From: CAUUJV01 sp963545565
Lineage (GTDB): Bacteria > Actinomycetota > Actinomycetes > Actinomycetales > Bifidobacteriaceae
DNA length: 64,000 nt
Assembly (NCBI GenBank): GCA_963545565.1
Contig: CAUUJV010000006.1
Coordinates: forward strand, 1 to 64,000
Direction of reading: 5' to 3'
This document shows, one piece after another, positions 41,475-50,518 of this stretch. The notes under the pieces are model-generated. The model had not been told where the DNA came from. It worked only from the letters and a program-made list of their open reading frames with translations, and made no database searches. The position numbers were made by a program, and so were the translations under genes. Numbering within the stretch: position 1 is the stretch's first letter; every line of letters starts with the position of its first letter.

Positions 41475-42074
41475 ATGGCATCTGATTTTTGGTTAATTGT
41501 TGGATTAGGCAATCCTGGCAAGAAATATGCAGACACTAAGCACAATATGGGCTTTATGTGTGCAGATGTGCTTGCTGAGCGCTGGTCTGTTTCCTTGAGT
41601 GATCACAAGGGGCTGGCTCAGCTTGGAAAAGGCGTGATGTCATTGAACGGTAGGCAAACTAAGTTCATGCTCGCCAAGCCGTTAACTTTTATGAACGATT
41701 CTGGCACCGCTGTTGCTTCAATTTGTTCATATTATGATATTGGTCCATCTCACGTGATTATTTTGCATGACGAAATGGATATTGATTTTGGGCGTCTGCG
41801 CATTAAAACCGGTGGAAGCGCAGGCGGGCACAATGGCATAAAATCCATAGACCGTTCTCTAGGAACAAATAAATATTTCCGTGTGCGAATTGGGGTTGGG
41901 CATTCTCAGCGTGGCGCAAATGCACACGAAAATACGATTAATTGGGTGCTTAGCGGGTTTAACTCTCAACAGCGCAAAGATCTTGAAATTTTACTTGCGG
42001 ATGCTGCGGATGCTGCTGAAACAATTATTTTTGAAGGATTAAGCAAGGCTCAGGAGCGTTTTAATGGCAGATAA
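41475..42074 (+). CDS. pth: Peptidyl-tRNA hydrolase
   Basis: This 199-residue enzyme releases peptides from prematurely dropped peptidyl-tRNA. It opens WLIVGLGNPGKKYADTKHNMGFMCADVLAE, which contains the catalytic His in the TKHNMGF motif and the NPGxxY element. It continues with KPLTFMNDSGTAV, VIILHDEMDIDFGRLRIKTGGSAGGHNGIKSI and YFRVRIGVGH. The last 11 bases overlap the start of mfd. Confidence 0.96.
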   Translation: MASDFWLIVGLGNPGKKYADTKHNMGFMCADVLAERWSVSLSDHKGLAQLGKGVMSLNGRQTKFMLAKPLTFMNDSGTAVASICSYYDIGPSHVIILHDEMDIDFGRLRIKTGGSAGGHNGIKSIDRSLGTNKYFRVRIGVGHSQRGANAHENTINWVLSGFNSQQRKDLEILLADAADAAETIIFEGLSKAQERFNGR

Positions 42075-45000
42075 AGAGGCCATGAAACTCACATCTACTC
42101 TTGTTCCGCTGAGGCAGGAACTTGAATCTGACCACACTTTTAACGATTTAATTGCTGAGGGTTCCGCCGGGAAGTCAGATATTCGAGTTGTTGGGGCTGT
42201 TGATGGTGTGCGTCCTGCTGTTGCCGCAGCACTCGCCAACAACGGGAAACCAGTTGTGCTCGTTGTTCCTTCAAGTCGCGATGCCCAGGAATATGTGCAG
42301 TCTATTCGTTCTTTTTACTCAGGTAAACCGCAAGATATTGCAATGCTCGATGCGTGGGAGACTTTGCCACATGAACGCCTTTCTCCTCGTGTAGACACGG
42401 TTGCACAACGAATGGCTGTTTTTCGCCGTTTAGCGCATCCTGTTGAGAGCAAAATAGATGGAGAAACTAATCCATTTGGTCCAATTCGGGTGCTGGTTTT
42501 GCCTGTGCGATCGCTTATTCAGCCGATTGCTGCAGGCCTACAAGATGTTGAGCCATTAGTTTTTATGCGCGGCGAATCCCTTGATATGGATGACGCTATA
42601 GCGCGTCTAGTGGAGAATTCATATACGCGTGTAGAACTTGTGATGGAGCGCGGTGAGTTTGCTGTACGCGGCGGAATTGTAGATTTGTTCCCTCCAACTT
42701 TGCCACATCCTGTACGTATTGATTTCTTTGGTGACGAAATCGATGATATTCACGAGTTTCATGCGTCAGACCAGCGCACGTATGGCGATTCAATTGCAAC
42801 TGTGTGGGCTACTGCTTGCCGTGAATTACAGCTTAATTCTGCGGTGTGTGAGCGCGCAAAGAGCTTGATCGGCAAGATTCCTAATGCTGATGACATGTTG
42901 GAATCTATTTCTCAAGCTATTCCTGTTGAGGGCATGGAATCTCTTATTCCGGCTTTAATTGATGACGTTATTCCTGTGTATTCCTTATTTGATAAGCGAA
43001 GCGTGATTTTACTCAGTGATATGGAACGTTTGCGCCGTGCTGCAGAGGATTTAACGACTACAGCTAACGAGTTTTTGGCTGCTAGTTGGCATGTTGCTGC
43101 AAGTGGGCAGGGCGGAGCTCCTATTAATTTTGAGAAATCTGCTTTTCTTGATTTTTCTGACGTATGCCATGCTCTACGTGAAACTCATAGCGTGATGTGG
43201 GAACTTTCTAGTTTTGGCGTTGACTCAAGCGTAGAAGGGCATGCCACACTTAGTGCCATTGCTCCTCAAGAGTATCGTGGTGATGAAACTAAAGCAGCTC
43301 ACGGCATTGCAGGCCTTGCAGAGCATGGCGCATCTGTTACTGTTACTGCGGCTGCTCGAGGTACTCTTGCGCGGCTTCAGCGCATACTCACTCAAACTGG
43401 TATAACTGGGCTCAATTTTGTGCTTTCCTTTGCTCAAGATGGTTTTATAGACGAGCAGGCAGGAATTGCTCTTCTCACAGAGCGCGATATTACCGGCCGC
43501 AGCAGTGCAGCAGCTCAAACAAAAACTCCGCAACGCCGCCGTAAAGCAATTGATCTTATGGAGTTGCGCAAAGGTGATTTTGTTGTGCATGAACAGCACG
43601 GCATTGGCAAATTCGTGGAGATGCAGCAACGTATGGTTGGTGCTGGAAATGCTCGTTCACAGCGCGAATATCTCGTTATCGAATACGCGCCATCCAAGCG
43701 TGGAGCTCCACCAGATAAGCTTTTCATTCCAACAAGTCAGCTTGATTTAGTGAGCAAATATGTGGGTGCAGAAATCCCTAAACTCAATAAATTAGGCGGC
43801 TCTGACTGGGCATCAACGAAGGCTAAAGCCCGTAAAAAAGTCAAAGAAATTGCCCAAGACTTAGTTAAACTGTATTCTGCCCGTCAAAAGACGAAAGGTT
43901 TTGCGTTCAGCCTAGATACCCCGTGGCAGCGTGAACTTGAAGAAGCATTTCCGTATCAAGAAACGGCTGATCAGCTCACCACCATTGACGAGGTAAAAGC
44001 CGATATGGAAAAACCAATTCCTATGGATCGTCTGCTCTGCGGAGATGTAGGATTTGGTAAAACGGAAATCGCTATCCGAGCTGCCTTTAAAGCGATTCAA
44101 GATTCTAAGCAAGTTGCAGTGCTTGTTCCAACAACTTTGCTTGCACAACAGCATTTTGAGACTTTTAGCCAACGGTATGAAGGATTCCCAGTTACGATTG
44201 CAATCTTGAGCAGATTCCAAACAGCTAAGGAGGTGTCTGCAACACTTAAAAGCTTGGAAGATGGCTCCATTGACCTTGTGATTGGTACGCACAAGCTACT
44301 CAATCCTTCAATCAAATTCAAAGATCTCGGCCTCGTTATTATCGATGAAGAACAGCGCTTTGGCGTGGAGCATAAAGAGACTTTGAAGGCGCTACGCACG
44401 AATGTAGATGTGCTCAGTATGTCTGCAACGCCTATTCCTCGCACTCTAGAAATGGCAGTTACCGGTATTCGTGAGATGTCTACTTTGGCAACCCCTCCTG
44501 AAGATCGCCTGCCTGTGCTGACTTATGTTGGTGCGTATGAAGATTCTCAAGTTGTAGCAGCTGTTCGTCGTGAGCTAATGCGCGGCGGTCAGGTGTTCTT
44601 TGTGCATAATCGGGTACAAGATATTGCAAAAGTAGCAGCTCATATTCAAGAACTTGTTCCTGAAGCTCATATTGCTACGGCACACGGAAAAATGGGTGAG
44701 AAGGCTCTCGACAACGTTATTCATGATTTTTGGCATCGAGACATTGATGTGCTCGTATGCACCACGATTGTGGAGACGGGTCTCGATATTTCTAACGCTA
44801 ACACTTTGATTGTAGATAGAGCGGATCGTTTTGGTCTTTCACAATTGCATCAGCTGCGTGGAAGAGTTGGCCGTGGGCGCGAACGTGCTTACGCGTATTT
44901 CCTCTATGACCCAACAAAAACTATGACTCAAACCGCCCATGACCGTCTTGCCACGATTGCTCAAAACACTGCACTTGGCTCTGGTTATGACGTAGCTATG

Positions 45001-45612
45001 AAGGATTTGGAAATTCGAGGCACTGGCAATCTGCTTGGAGGAGAACAGTCAGGCCACATCGAAGGTGTAGGTTTTGATCTCTACGTTCGTATGGTTTCTG
45101 AAGCTGTTGAAGAATATAAAGAGCCAGACCGCGTAGAAGCAGTGGCTACAACCGTTGATATTCCAGTTGAAGCATCAATTCCAGAAGATTATATCGATTC
45201 TGATAAGCTGCGACTGGAAGCATACCGCAAGATTGCAGTCGCGCGAACCGAAGAAGATTACGAAGAGATTCGTTCTGAACTTACAGATCGTTACGGTGCG
45301 CCACCACAATCTTTGGAAATTCTGTTTGCAGTGGCTCGTATTCGTGCTCGTGCTCAATCCATGGGAATAACAGATCTTGTGGTACAAGGTCGAAATATTC
45401 GTATTGTGGGTATCGACCCGCAAGATTCGGTCATGTTACGGTTAAAACGCATCTATAAAACAGTGCAATATAAGCCAGTAACTCATACGGTCATTATTCC
45501 AACGCCGTTCCAAGGATCTTTAGGCTCTGACCCTATGCCAAGTAATGAAGTTATCGAGTGGACAAACCTGCTTCTTGACGATTTACAATGGCGTGCAAAT
45601 TCTCAGAGATAA
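42064..45612 (+). CDS. mfd: Transcription-repair coupling factor Mfd
   Basis: The 1182-residue SF2 translocase removes RNA polymerase stalled at lesions and recruits UvrA. In order: a UvrB-like N-terminal region (VVLVVPSSRDAQEYVQSIRSF, ERGEFAVRGGIVDLFPP), an RNA-polymerase-interacting domain (LRKGDFVVHEQHGIGKFVEMQ), and the translocase with Walker A CGDVGFGKTEIAIRAAF, DEEQRFGVEHKE, SMSATPIPRTLEMAVTGIREMS, and QLRGRVGRGRERAYAYF. The TRCF C-terminal domain follows. AGGAG 6 bases before ATG 42064 supports that start, which overlaps pth; a second ATG at 42082 is also possible. Confidence 0.96.
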   Translation: MADKEAMKLTSTLVPLRQELESDHTFNDLIAEGSAGKSDIRVVGAVDGVRPAVAAALANNGKPVVLVVPSSRDAQEYVQSIRSFYSGKPQDIAMLDAWETLPHERLSPRVDTVAQRMAVFRRLAHPVESKIDGETNPFGPIRVLVLPVRSLIQPIAAGLQDVEPLVFMRGESLDMDDAIARLVENSYTRVELVMERGEFAVRGGIVDLFPPTLPHPVRIDFFGDEIDDIHEFHASDQRTYGDSIATVWATACRELQLNSAVCERAKSLIGKIPNADDMLESISQAIPVEGMESLIPALIDDVIPVYSLFDKRSVILLSDMERLRRAAEDLTTTANEFLAASWHVAASGQGGAPINFEKSAFLDFSDVCHALRETHSVMWELSSFGVDSSVEGHATLSAIAPQEYRGDETKAAHGIAGLAEHGASVTVTAAARGTLARLQRILTQTGITGLNFVLSFAQDGFIDEQAGIALLTERDITGRSSAAAQTKTPQRRRKAIDLMELRKGDFVVHEQHGIGKFVEMQQRMVGAGNARSQREYLVIEYAPSKRGAPPDKLFIPTSQLDLVSKYVGAEIPKLNKLGGSDWASTKAKARKKVKEIAQDLVKLYSARQKTKGFAFSLDTPWQRELEEAFPYQETADQLTTIDEVKADMEKPIPMDRLLCGDVGFGKTEIAIRAAFKAIQDSKQVAVLVPTTLLAQQHFETFSQRYEGFPVTIAILSRFQTAKEVSATLKSLEDGSIDLVIGTHKLLNPSIKFKDLGLVIIDEEQRFGVEHKETLKALRTNVDVLSMSATPIPRTLEMAVTGIREMSTLATPPEDRLPVLTYVGAYEDSQVVAAVRRELMRGGQVFFVHNRVQDIAKVAAHIQELVPEAHIATAHGKMGEKALDNVIHDFWHRDIDVLVCTTIVETGLDISNANTLIVDRADRFGLSQLHQLRGRVGRGRERAYAYFLYDPTKTMTQTAHDRLATIAQNTALGSGYDVAMKDLEIRGTGNLLGGEQSGHIEGVGFDLYVRMVSEAVEEYKEPDRVEAVATTVDIPVEASIPEDYIDSDKLRLEAYRKIAVARTEEDYEEIRSELTDRYGAPPQSLEILFAVARIRARAQSMGITDLVVQGRNIRIVGIDPQDSVMLRLKRIYKTVQYKPVTHTVIIPTPFQGSLGSDPMPSNEVIEWTNLLLDDLQWRANSQR

Positions 45613-45655
45613 TTCATAAAATATTCATCTAAACGTCCATAAAAACCACTAACCT

Positions 45656-45671
45656 AGTGATTGACATCACA
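45656..45671 (+). promoter_or_regulatory. CRP/GlxR-type palindrome upstream of eno
   Basis: GTGA-N6-TCAC is present exactly, with the right half extending to the full TCACA. It is flanked by direct repeats AACCTAGT at 45651–45658 and 45671–45678, and ends about 10 bases before the AAAGGAG ribosome site. It matches the consensus for CRP-family regulators such as corynebacterial GlxR. Binding by a specific protein is inference. Confidence 0.45.
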
Positions 45672-45692
45672 ACCTAGTTTAAAGGAGTAGTT

Positions 45693-46988
45693 GTGTCTGC
45701 AATTGAAAGTGTATACGCACGTCAAATTCTTGACTCTCGTGGCAACCCAACCGTACAAGTTGTATTGACAACTGAACTTGGCGTTACCGGAAATGGTCTT
45801 GTTCCTTCAGGTGCTTCAACTGGTGAGGCAGAAGCTTGGGAACGCCGCGATGGCGATAAGTCCGTTTACATGGGCAAGGGTGTCCTTGATGCAGTAAAGG
45901 CAGTGAACGAGGTTATTGCTCCAGCTGTTATCGGCATGGAAGTTTCCGATCAGCGTTCACTCGACGCAACCATGATTGAGCTTGATGGCACTGCAAATAA
46001 GGGTAAGCTTGGTGCAAACGCAATCCTCGGCGTTTCCCTCGCAGCTATCTATGCAGCAGCTGAGGAAGAAGAAGCACCTTTGTACCGCTATTTGGGCGGT
46101 ACAAATGGTCATATTCTCCCAGTTCCAAACATGAACATTATGAATGGTGGCGCACACGCTGACTTCGCAACCGATATTCAGGAATACATGATTTCCCCTT
46201 ACGGTTTCGAAACATACAGCGAAGCACTCCGCGCTGGTGTTGAGGTATACCACACCCTTAAGAACGTTCTTAAGAAGGAAGGTCTCGCAACTGGCCTCGG
46301 CGATGAGGGCGGTTTCGCTCCTAAGATGAAGTCTAATGAAGACTCCCTCAAGTACATCATCCGCGCAATCGAGTCTGCTGGTTATGAGCCAGGTAAGCAG
46401 ATTGGTATTTCTCTTGACGTTGCATCTTCCGAGTTCTACAACAAGGAAACCAACAAGTATAAGTTCGATGGTGAAGAGCGTGAAGCAGCTTACATGCTCG
46501 ATTACTATGAGAAGCTCGTAAACGAGTATCCAATCGTATCCATCGAAGATCCATTCCAGGAAGAAGGTTGGGAAGACTGGGCAGCAATTACTGCACGCCT
46601 TGGTGACCGTCTTCAGTTCGTAGGCGACGATTTGCTCGTAACCAACCCAGCACGTTTGGTTAAGGGCATTGATCTTGGTGCAGCTAACTCCTTGCTCGTA
46701 AAGCTCAACCAGATTGGTACTGTTACTGAGACTCTCGACGCAATCGAGCTCGCTACCAAGAATGGCTTCACTTCTATGGTTTCCCATCGTTCTGGTGAGA
46801 CTTCTGACACCACAATTTCTGATCTCGCTGTTGCAAAGAACACCGGTCAGATTAAGACAGGTGCACCTGCACGTGGTGAGCGTATTGCTAAGTACAACCG
46901 CCTTATTGAGATTGAAGAAGAGCTTGGCTCCAACGCTCAGTATGCTGGCTACTCTGCATTCAAGGCTTGCAAGAAGTACACCAAGTAG
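45693..46988 (+). CDS. eno: Enolase
   Basis: The 431-residue glycolytic enzyme converts 2-phosphoglycerate to phosphoenolpyruvate; enolase is also a frequent surface moonlighting protein. Family motifs include YARQILDSRGNPTVQVVLTT, the loop SGASTGEAEAWERRDGD, GANAILGVSLA, ISLDVASSEFY with a metal-binding Asp, SIEDPFQEEGWEDWA, GDDLLVTNPARL, LLVKLNQIGTVTETL with catalytic Lys, and VSHRSGETSDTTISDLAVA. It starts at GTG (45693) with AAAGGAG at the correct spacing. Codon use here is more biased than in neighbours, as expected for high expression. Confidence 0.98.
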   Translation: MSAIESVYARQILDSRGNPTVQVVLTTELGVTGNGLVPSGASTGEAEAWERRDGDKSVYMGKGVLDAVKAVNEVIAPAVIGMEVSDQRSLDATMIELDGTANKGKLGANAILGVSLAAIYAAAEEEEAPLYRYLGGTNGHILPVPNMNIMNGGAHADFATDIQEYMISPYGFETYSEALRAGVEVYHTLKNVLKKEGLATGLGDEGGFAPKMKSNEDSLKYIIRAIESAGYEPGKQIGISLDVASSEFYNKETNKYKFDGEEREAAYMLDYYEKLVNEYPIVSIEDPFQEEGWEDWAAITARLGDRLQFVGDDLLVTNPARLVKGIDLGAANSLLVKLNQIGTVTETLDAIELATKNGFTSMVSHRSGETSDTTISDLAVAKNTGQIKTGAPARGERIAKYNRLIEIEEELGSNAQYAGYSAFKACKKYTK

Positions 46989-47018
46989 TAACACGCTTAA
47001 ATTTAAAGCGCTGAATTA

Positions 47019-47056
47019 ATACCCGCCCCTCAAGCGTCGAGTGCGGCGGGTATTTT
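47019..47056 (+). terminator. Rho-independent terminator after eno
   Basis: ATACCCGCC (47019–47027) pairs with GGCGGGTAT (47045–47053), a nine-base-pair GC-rich stem, followed by TTTT. Confidence 0.85.
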
Positions 47057-47063
47057 CGTATGC

Positions 47064-47621
47064 ATGAGCATGCGCACACCCTCAAGAGCACAGCGTACCG
47101 AGAGTACACAGAGTACGCTGAGTGCCAGAAAGAAAACTAAGAAGAGTGTACGCAAAGTGGGCTCAAATAATGGTGCGGGGCCAATTGCGTTTTTTGTTAT
47201 GGTCATTATCGTTATTTTTTCAATTTTCCAATTTCTCGTAGTTTTTCAAACTTATGCAGTCAACGTGTCACAGCTCAATTCGTTGAAGCGTCAGGAAGCA
47301 TCATTAATTGCCGAAAAAGCTCGGCTCAAGAATCAGATTTCGCGCTGGAATGATGATGCGTATGTTACAGCGTTAGCTCGTGAGCGTCTTGGCTTCATTT
47401 ATTCGGGCGAAAAGTCTGTGAGACTTCAGAATTCGACACATAGCTCTACCACGAGTTCATCTAGTTCTTCGTCTTCGTCATCCAATACCAGCAGCAAATT
47501 GCCGTGGTACCAGGAAATGCTTTATAACGTGCAAAAAGCTGATCAACTCGGCAACAAGACAAAGAAGGCGAAGAAGCAGTCTACGAGCTCTTCAAGTTCA
47601 ACCACAAGTTCGGAGCAGTAA
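47064..47621 (+). CDS. Septum formation initiator (DivIC/FtsB-like)
   Basis: This 185-residue protein has a basic cytoplasmic N-terminus, one transmembrane helix (IAFFVMVIIVIFSIFQFLVVFQTYAV, about 40–65), and a coiled-coil (VSQLNSLKRQEASLIAEKARLKNQISRWNDDAYVTALARERLGFIYSGE) with the DivIC ending. It links to the FtsQ–FtsL division complex. The last 80 residues are a Ser/Thr-rich extracytoplasmic tail not typical of the family. Position between eno and DUF501 is the usual actinobacterial arrangement. The stop shares its last base with the next start. Confidence 0.9.
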   Translation: MSMRTPSRAQRTESTQSTLSARKKTKKSVRKVGSNNGAGPIAFFVMVIIVIFSIFQFLVVFQTYAVNVSQLNSLKRQEASLIAEKARLKNQISRWNDDAYVTALARERLGFIYSGEKSVRLQNSTHSSTTSSSSSSSSSSNTSSKLPWYQEMLYNVQKADQLGNKTKKAKKQSTSSSSSTTSSEQ

Positions 47622-48226
47622 TGGCGACAGCACTTGATTCCCTTAATATTTCTGCGAAGGTTCAAGAATTTCTTTCTGCTGGTGTTTCTGAAGAAGATAT
47701 TGCCGCAGTGGAAAACCAATTAGGTCGGTATCCACGTGGAATGGTTGCAGTTGGTTCACGTTGTGTGTGCGGGCAGCCACTGACAACGGTTACGCGGCCG
47801 CTTGTGAACGGAAAAATACCATTTCCAACAACGTTCTATCTGTGTAATCCGGTGGCAACAAAAGCTGTTTCCCGTGTGGAAGCAGCAGGAGATATGGCAG
47901 TATTTTCCACGATGGTTGGGCAGGATACCAACGTTCCTGAAGTACGCGCGGCCTATAAGAAAGCTCATGAGATTTATCTTGAATTCCGCCATGAACTTGC
48001 AGTTGCTTTAGGAGATGGTGAAGAACATATTCAAAATATCAGCGCTGGTGGTATGCCTGAACGTGTGAAATGCCTTCACGCTTTAGTTGGTCAATCTCTG
48101 AGCCTAGGCAGAGGGATCAATCCGATTGGTGACATGGTACTTGATCAGATAAAAGATGAATTTGACCCTACAGTTTGTAGATGCTCTGTTGCCTCAAACA
48201 GCTCTATTAAGGAGAACACACTATGA
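47621..48226 (+). CDS. DUF501 family protein
   Basis: This 201-residue protein matches DUF501, found almost only in Actinobacteria between divIC and ppx. It reads DIAAVENQLGRYPRGMVAVGSRCVCGQPLTTVTRPLVNGKIPFPTTFYLCNP and, near the end, AGGMPERVKCLHALVGQSL. Conserved Cys residues (CVCG, YLCN, KCLHAL) and His suggest metal or redox binding, but the function is unknown. It overlaps divIC by one base and ppx by four, so all three are translated together. Confidence 0.88.
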   Translation: MATALDSLNISAKVQEFLSAGVSEEDIAAVENQLGRYPRGMVAVGSRCVCGQPLTTVTRPLVNGKIPFPTTFYLCNPVATKAVSRVEAAGDMAVFSTMVGQDTNVPEVRAAYKKAHEIYLEFRHELAVALGDGEEHIQNISAGGMPERVKCLHALVGQSLSLGRGINPIGDMVLDQIKDEFDPTVCRCSVASNSSIKENTL

Positions 48227-49275
48227 GCCAAACCGGTAAACGTAGCGTAACAGTAGCCGGAGTGGATTGCGGCACAAACTCTATACGACTCATGGTTACT
48301 CGGTTCTTCGATGATGGGACGTATGAGATTCTTCTCCCGCGCGTGATGCGTGTAGTTCGCTTGGGGGAGAATATCGACGAAACTCAGCGCTTTAGTGAGG
48401 CTGCTCTTCAACGCACATTCGAGGCTATTGATGAGTTTGAAGTGATGCTTGCCGATTACGATGTGGACGCTATCCGTTTTGTGGCAACTAGTGCTACACG
48501 CGATGCCCGTAATCGCAGTGAATTTGAGGATTACGTTGAACAGCATCTTGGCGTCCGTCCTGATGTTATATCTGGCAAAGAAGAGGCTCGTTTAAGCTTC
48601 CTCGGTGCTTTAAGCGTAATCGAAAAGAATAAGAACGCTCAGCCTCCATTTATGGTGATTGATTTAGGCGGTGGTTCAACGGAACTGGTTTTGGGTGGAG
48701 ATGGCGTTCACACTCCTGCTGATCAGGTAGCATCTGCTTTTTCCATGAATATCGGTTCTGTGCGTATGAGTGAACGTCATAAGCTGATTGATTCGCCTAC
48801 CCAAGAATCTATTGATGAGGCTATTGAAGACATTGATGCTCATATCGATAAAGCGTTTCGAGAAGTTCCTGCGGGATTAACTCGCACTATTGTTGGCGTT
48901 TCCGGTACTGTTACCACAATGAGTGCTGTGGCACTTGGTCAGCAAGAATATGATCGTGATGCCGTAGATGGCGCAGTGCTTAATATTGATGCTGTCACAG
49001 CCGTAAATAATCGAGTGGTGCGAATGTCTCGTGCTGAGCGTGCCGAACTTGGAGTCATTCATCCGGGGCGTCTCGACGTTATTGGTGGCGGAGCTCTAGT
49101 CCTCACACGTGTTTTAGAACGTATTCGTCATGAATCTGTAAAACAAACTGTGCTTGCAGATAATGATGGCGGTAACACAGCTGATTCAGCTCCGATAACA
49201 ACATTTATTGCGAGTGAACACGGTCTGCTTGACGGCATTGTTAAGGATTTAGGTTTACGCTTATTGCAATCTTAA
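48223..49275 (+). CDS. ppx: Exopolyphosphatase/guanosine pentaphosphatase (Ppx/GppA)
   Basis: This 350-residue ASKHA-superfamily phosphatase opens VAGVDCGTNSIRLMV, with EENIDET-type RLGENIDETQRF and VATSATRDARNR, the second phosphate loop VIDLGGGSTELVL, and SGTVTTMSAVAL. It degrades polyphosphate or pppGpp. The single-domain length (about 300–350) is the actinobacterial form. It ends the divIC–DUF501–ppx operon, and tRNA-Leu follows. Confidence 0.93.
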   Translation: MSQTGKRSVTVAGVDCGTNSIRLMVTRFFDDGTYEILLPRVMRVVRLGENIDETQRFSEAALQRTFEAIDEFEVMLADYDVDAIRFVATSATRDARNRSEFEDYVEQHLGVRPDVISGKEEARLSFLGALSVIEKNKNAQPPFMVIDLGGGSTELVLGGDGVHTPADQVASAFSMNIGSVRMSERHKLIDSPTQESIDEAIEDIDAHIDKAFREVPAGLTRTIVGVSGTVTTMSAVALGQQEYDRDAVDGAVLNIDAVTAVNNRVVRMSRAERAELGVIHPGRLDVIGGGALVLTRVLERIRHESVKQTVLADNDGGNTADSAPITTFIASEHGLLDGIVKDLGLRLLQS

Positions 49276-49285
49276 ACGCAACGAG

Positions 49286-49315
49286 TTCGCATTAAGTCAT
49301 GTCTTGTGGCATAAT
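49286..49315 (+). promoter_or_regulatory. Putative promoter of tRNA-Leu
   Basis: TTCGCA (49286–49291) and CATAAT (49310–49315) are 18 bases apart and sit 15 bases before the tRNA. Confidence 0.5.
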
Positions 49316-49330
49316 GGTCAAGTTGCATAA

Positions 49331-49412
49331 GCCCCAGTGGCGGAATCGGTAGACGCACCGGACTTAAAATCCGTTGTCTTTGGACGTGTGGGTTCAAGTC
49401 CCACCTGGGGTA
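49331..49412 (+). tRNA. tRNA-Leu (anticodon TAA)
   Basis: A class II tRNA with a long variable arm. Acceptor GCCCCAG (49331–49337) pairs with CTGGGGT (49405–49411), the G1–U72 pair also being seen in E. coli tRNA-Leu(UAA). Loop CTTAAAA gives anticodon TAA at 49365–49367. The T arm has GGTTCAAGT. CCA is not encoded. Confidence 0.95.
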
Positions 49413-49469
49413 CGAATGGGCTGGTGTATATAGATGGGTTTGAGCCGGCAGCAGCACAAAGGAGTAACA

Positions 49470-49880
49470 ATGAGTGCACAAGATATGCCTGAGGTTAATG
49501 CCGGATTTGGTGCAGCGCCAGTAATCACTTTCCCAACGCAAACAGCGCCGGCTGGTTTGAAAAGCGTTGAACTTGTAGAAGGAGATGGTCCAGTAGTCCG
49601 CAAGGGTGACACCGTTACCGTGAACTATCATGGCGTAGTCTGGGGCAGTGATAAGCCTTTTGACTCCAGTTTTGACCGCCATCAGCCAGCCAGCTTCGGT
49701 ATTGGCGTTGGTCAGGTTATTCGTGGGTGGGATAACACTGTTCCTGGTCATAATGTTGGCTCACGTCTTGTTGTTTCTATTCCTCCTGAATATGGCTACG
49801 GTTCTCGCGGTATTCCGCAGGCTGGAATTGGTGGAACAGACACTTTGGTATTTGTTATTGACATTATTTCAACCCGCTAG
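49470..49880 (+). CDS. FKBP-type peptidyl-prolyl cis-trans isomerase
   Basis: The 136-residue protein is a single FKBP domain. VRKGDTVTVNYHGVVWGSDKPFDSSFDRHQPASFGIGVGQVIRGWDNTVPGHNVGSRLVVSIPPEYGYGSRGIPQAGIGGTDTLVFVIDIIS carries the usual Tyr, Phe-Asp, Val-Ile and Trp pocket residues. It speeds proline isomerisation in protein folding. There is no signal peptide, so it is cytoplasmic. ATG at 49470 follows AAAGGAG and is preferred over an upstream in-frame start. greA follows after 20 bases. Confidence 0.95.
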   Translation: MSAQDMPEVNAGFGAAPVITFPTQTAPAGLKSVELVEGDGPVVRKGDTVTVNYHGVVWGSDKPFDSSFDRHQPASFGIGVGQVIRGWDNTVPGHNVGSRLVVSIPPEYGYGSRGIPQAGIGGTDTLVFVIDIISTR

Positions 49881-49900
49881 ATTCTTTTGAAAAGGGCATT

Positions 49901-50377
49901 ATGGCTGAAGAAAAGATTTTTCTGCTGACTCAAGCAGCATATGACAAGATGAAGGAAGAGCTGGAATATCGCTCTTCTAAGTTGCGTTCTGAAATAACTG
50001 AGCGTATTGCTGCTGCTCGTGCTGAAGGCGATTTGAGTGAGAATGGCGGCTATCATGCAGCTCGTGAAGAGCAGAGCAAAAACGAAGGTCGCATCGAAGA
50101 GCTCACTGTTAAGCTTCGCGATTCTGAGATTTTGCAAGCTCCGCCTGAGGGCGTAGTAGGCAACGGTTCTGTCGTAGTGCTCGATGTTATGGGTCGTGAA
50201 ATGACATACGTTCTGGGGACGCGCGAGATTGCTGTTGCGACGGATTACGATGTTATCAGTCCAGAATCACCAATTGGTGCAGCTATTCTTGGTCACAATG
50301 CAGGAGATACAGTAACCTATAAGGCTCCTAATGGGCGTGACATTACAGTCGTTATTAAAGAAGCAAAACCACTTTAG
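49901..50377 (+). CDS. greA: Transcription elongation factor GreA
   Basis: This 158-residue factor rescues backtracked RNA polymerase by stimulating transcript cleavage. It has an N-terminal coiled-coil (LTQAAYDKMKEELEYRSSKLRSEITERIAAARAEGDLSENGGYHAAREEQSKNEGRIEELTVKL), whose acidic tip residues lie in EGDLSENGGY. The C-terminal FKBP-like domain ends SPIGAAILGHNAGDTVTYKAPNGRDITVVI. A terminator follows. Confidence 0.97.
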   Translation: MAEEKIFLLTQAAYDKMKEELEYRSSKLRSEITERIAAARAEGDLSENGGYHAAREEQSKNEGRIEELTVKLRDSEILQAPPEGVVGNGSVVVLDVMGREMTYVLGTREIAVATDYDVISPESPIGAAILGHNAGDTVTYKAPNGRDITVVIKEAKPL

Positions 50378-50458
50378 AGGCACTTTTTAGAGTATCTTTA
50401 ATTTAGAATCTTTAAGCCTTTCTAAAGGACTTGTTAAGACATATATTCATATGTACAT

Positions 50459-50518
50459 AATCCGCTGGATTTCGTGAAAAATATTTATATTTCATTGATA
50501 TTTAGCGGATTTCTTTTT
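50459..50518 (+). terminator. Rho-independent terminator after greA
   Basis: AATCCGCT (50459–50466) pairs with AGCGGATT (50504–50511), followed by a T-rich run that overlaps the stop of the convergent hemolysin III gene. Confidence 0.75.

Noticed and set aside
45957..46994. A 345-codon open frame antisense to eno
   Set aside because: Enolase is certain on the other strand; strong codon bias there removes stops from the antisense frame.
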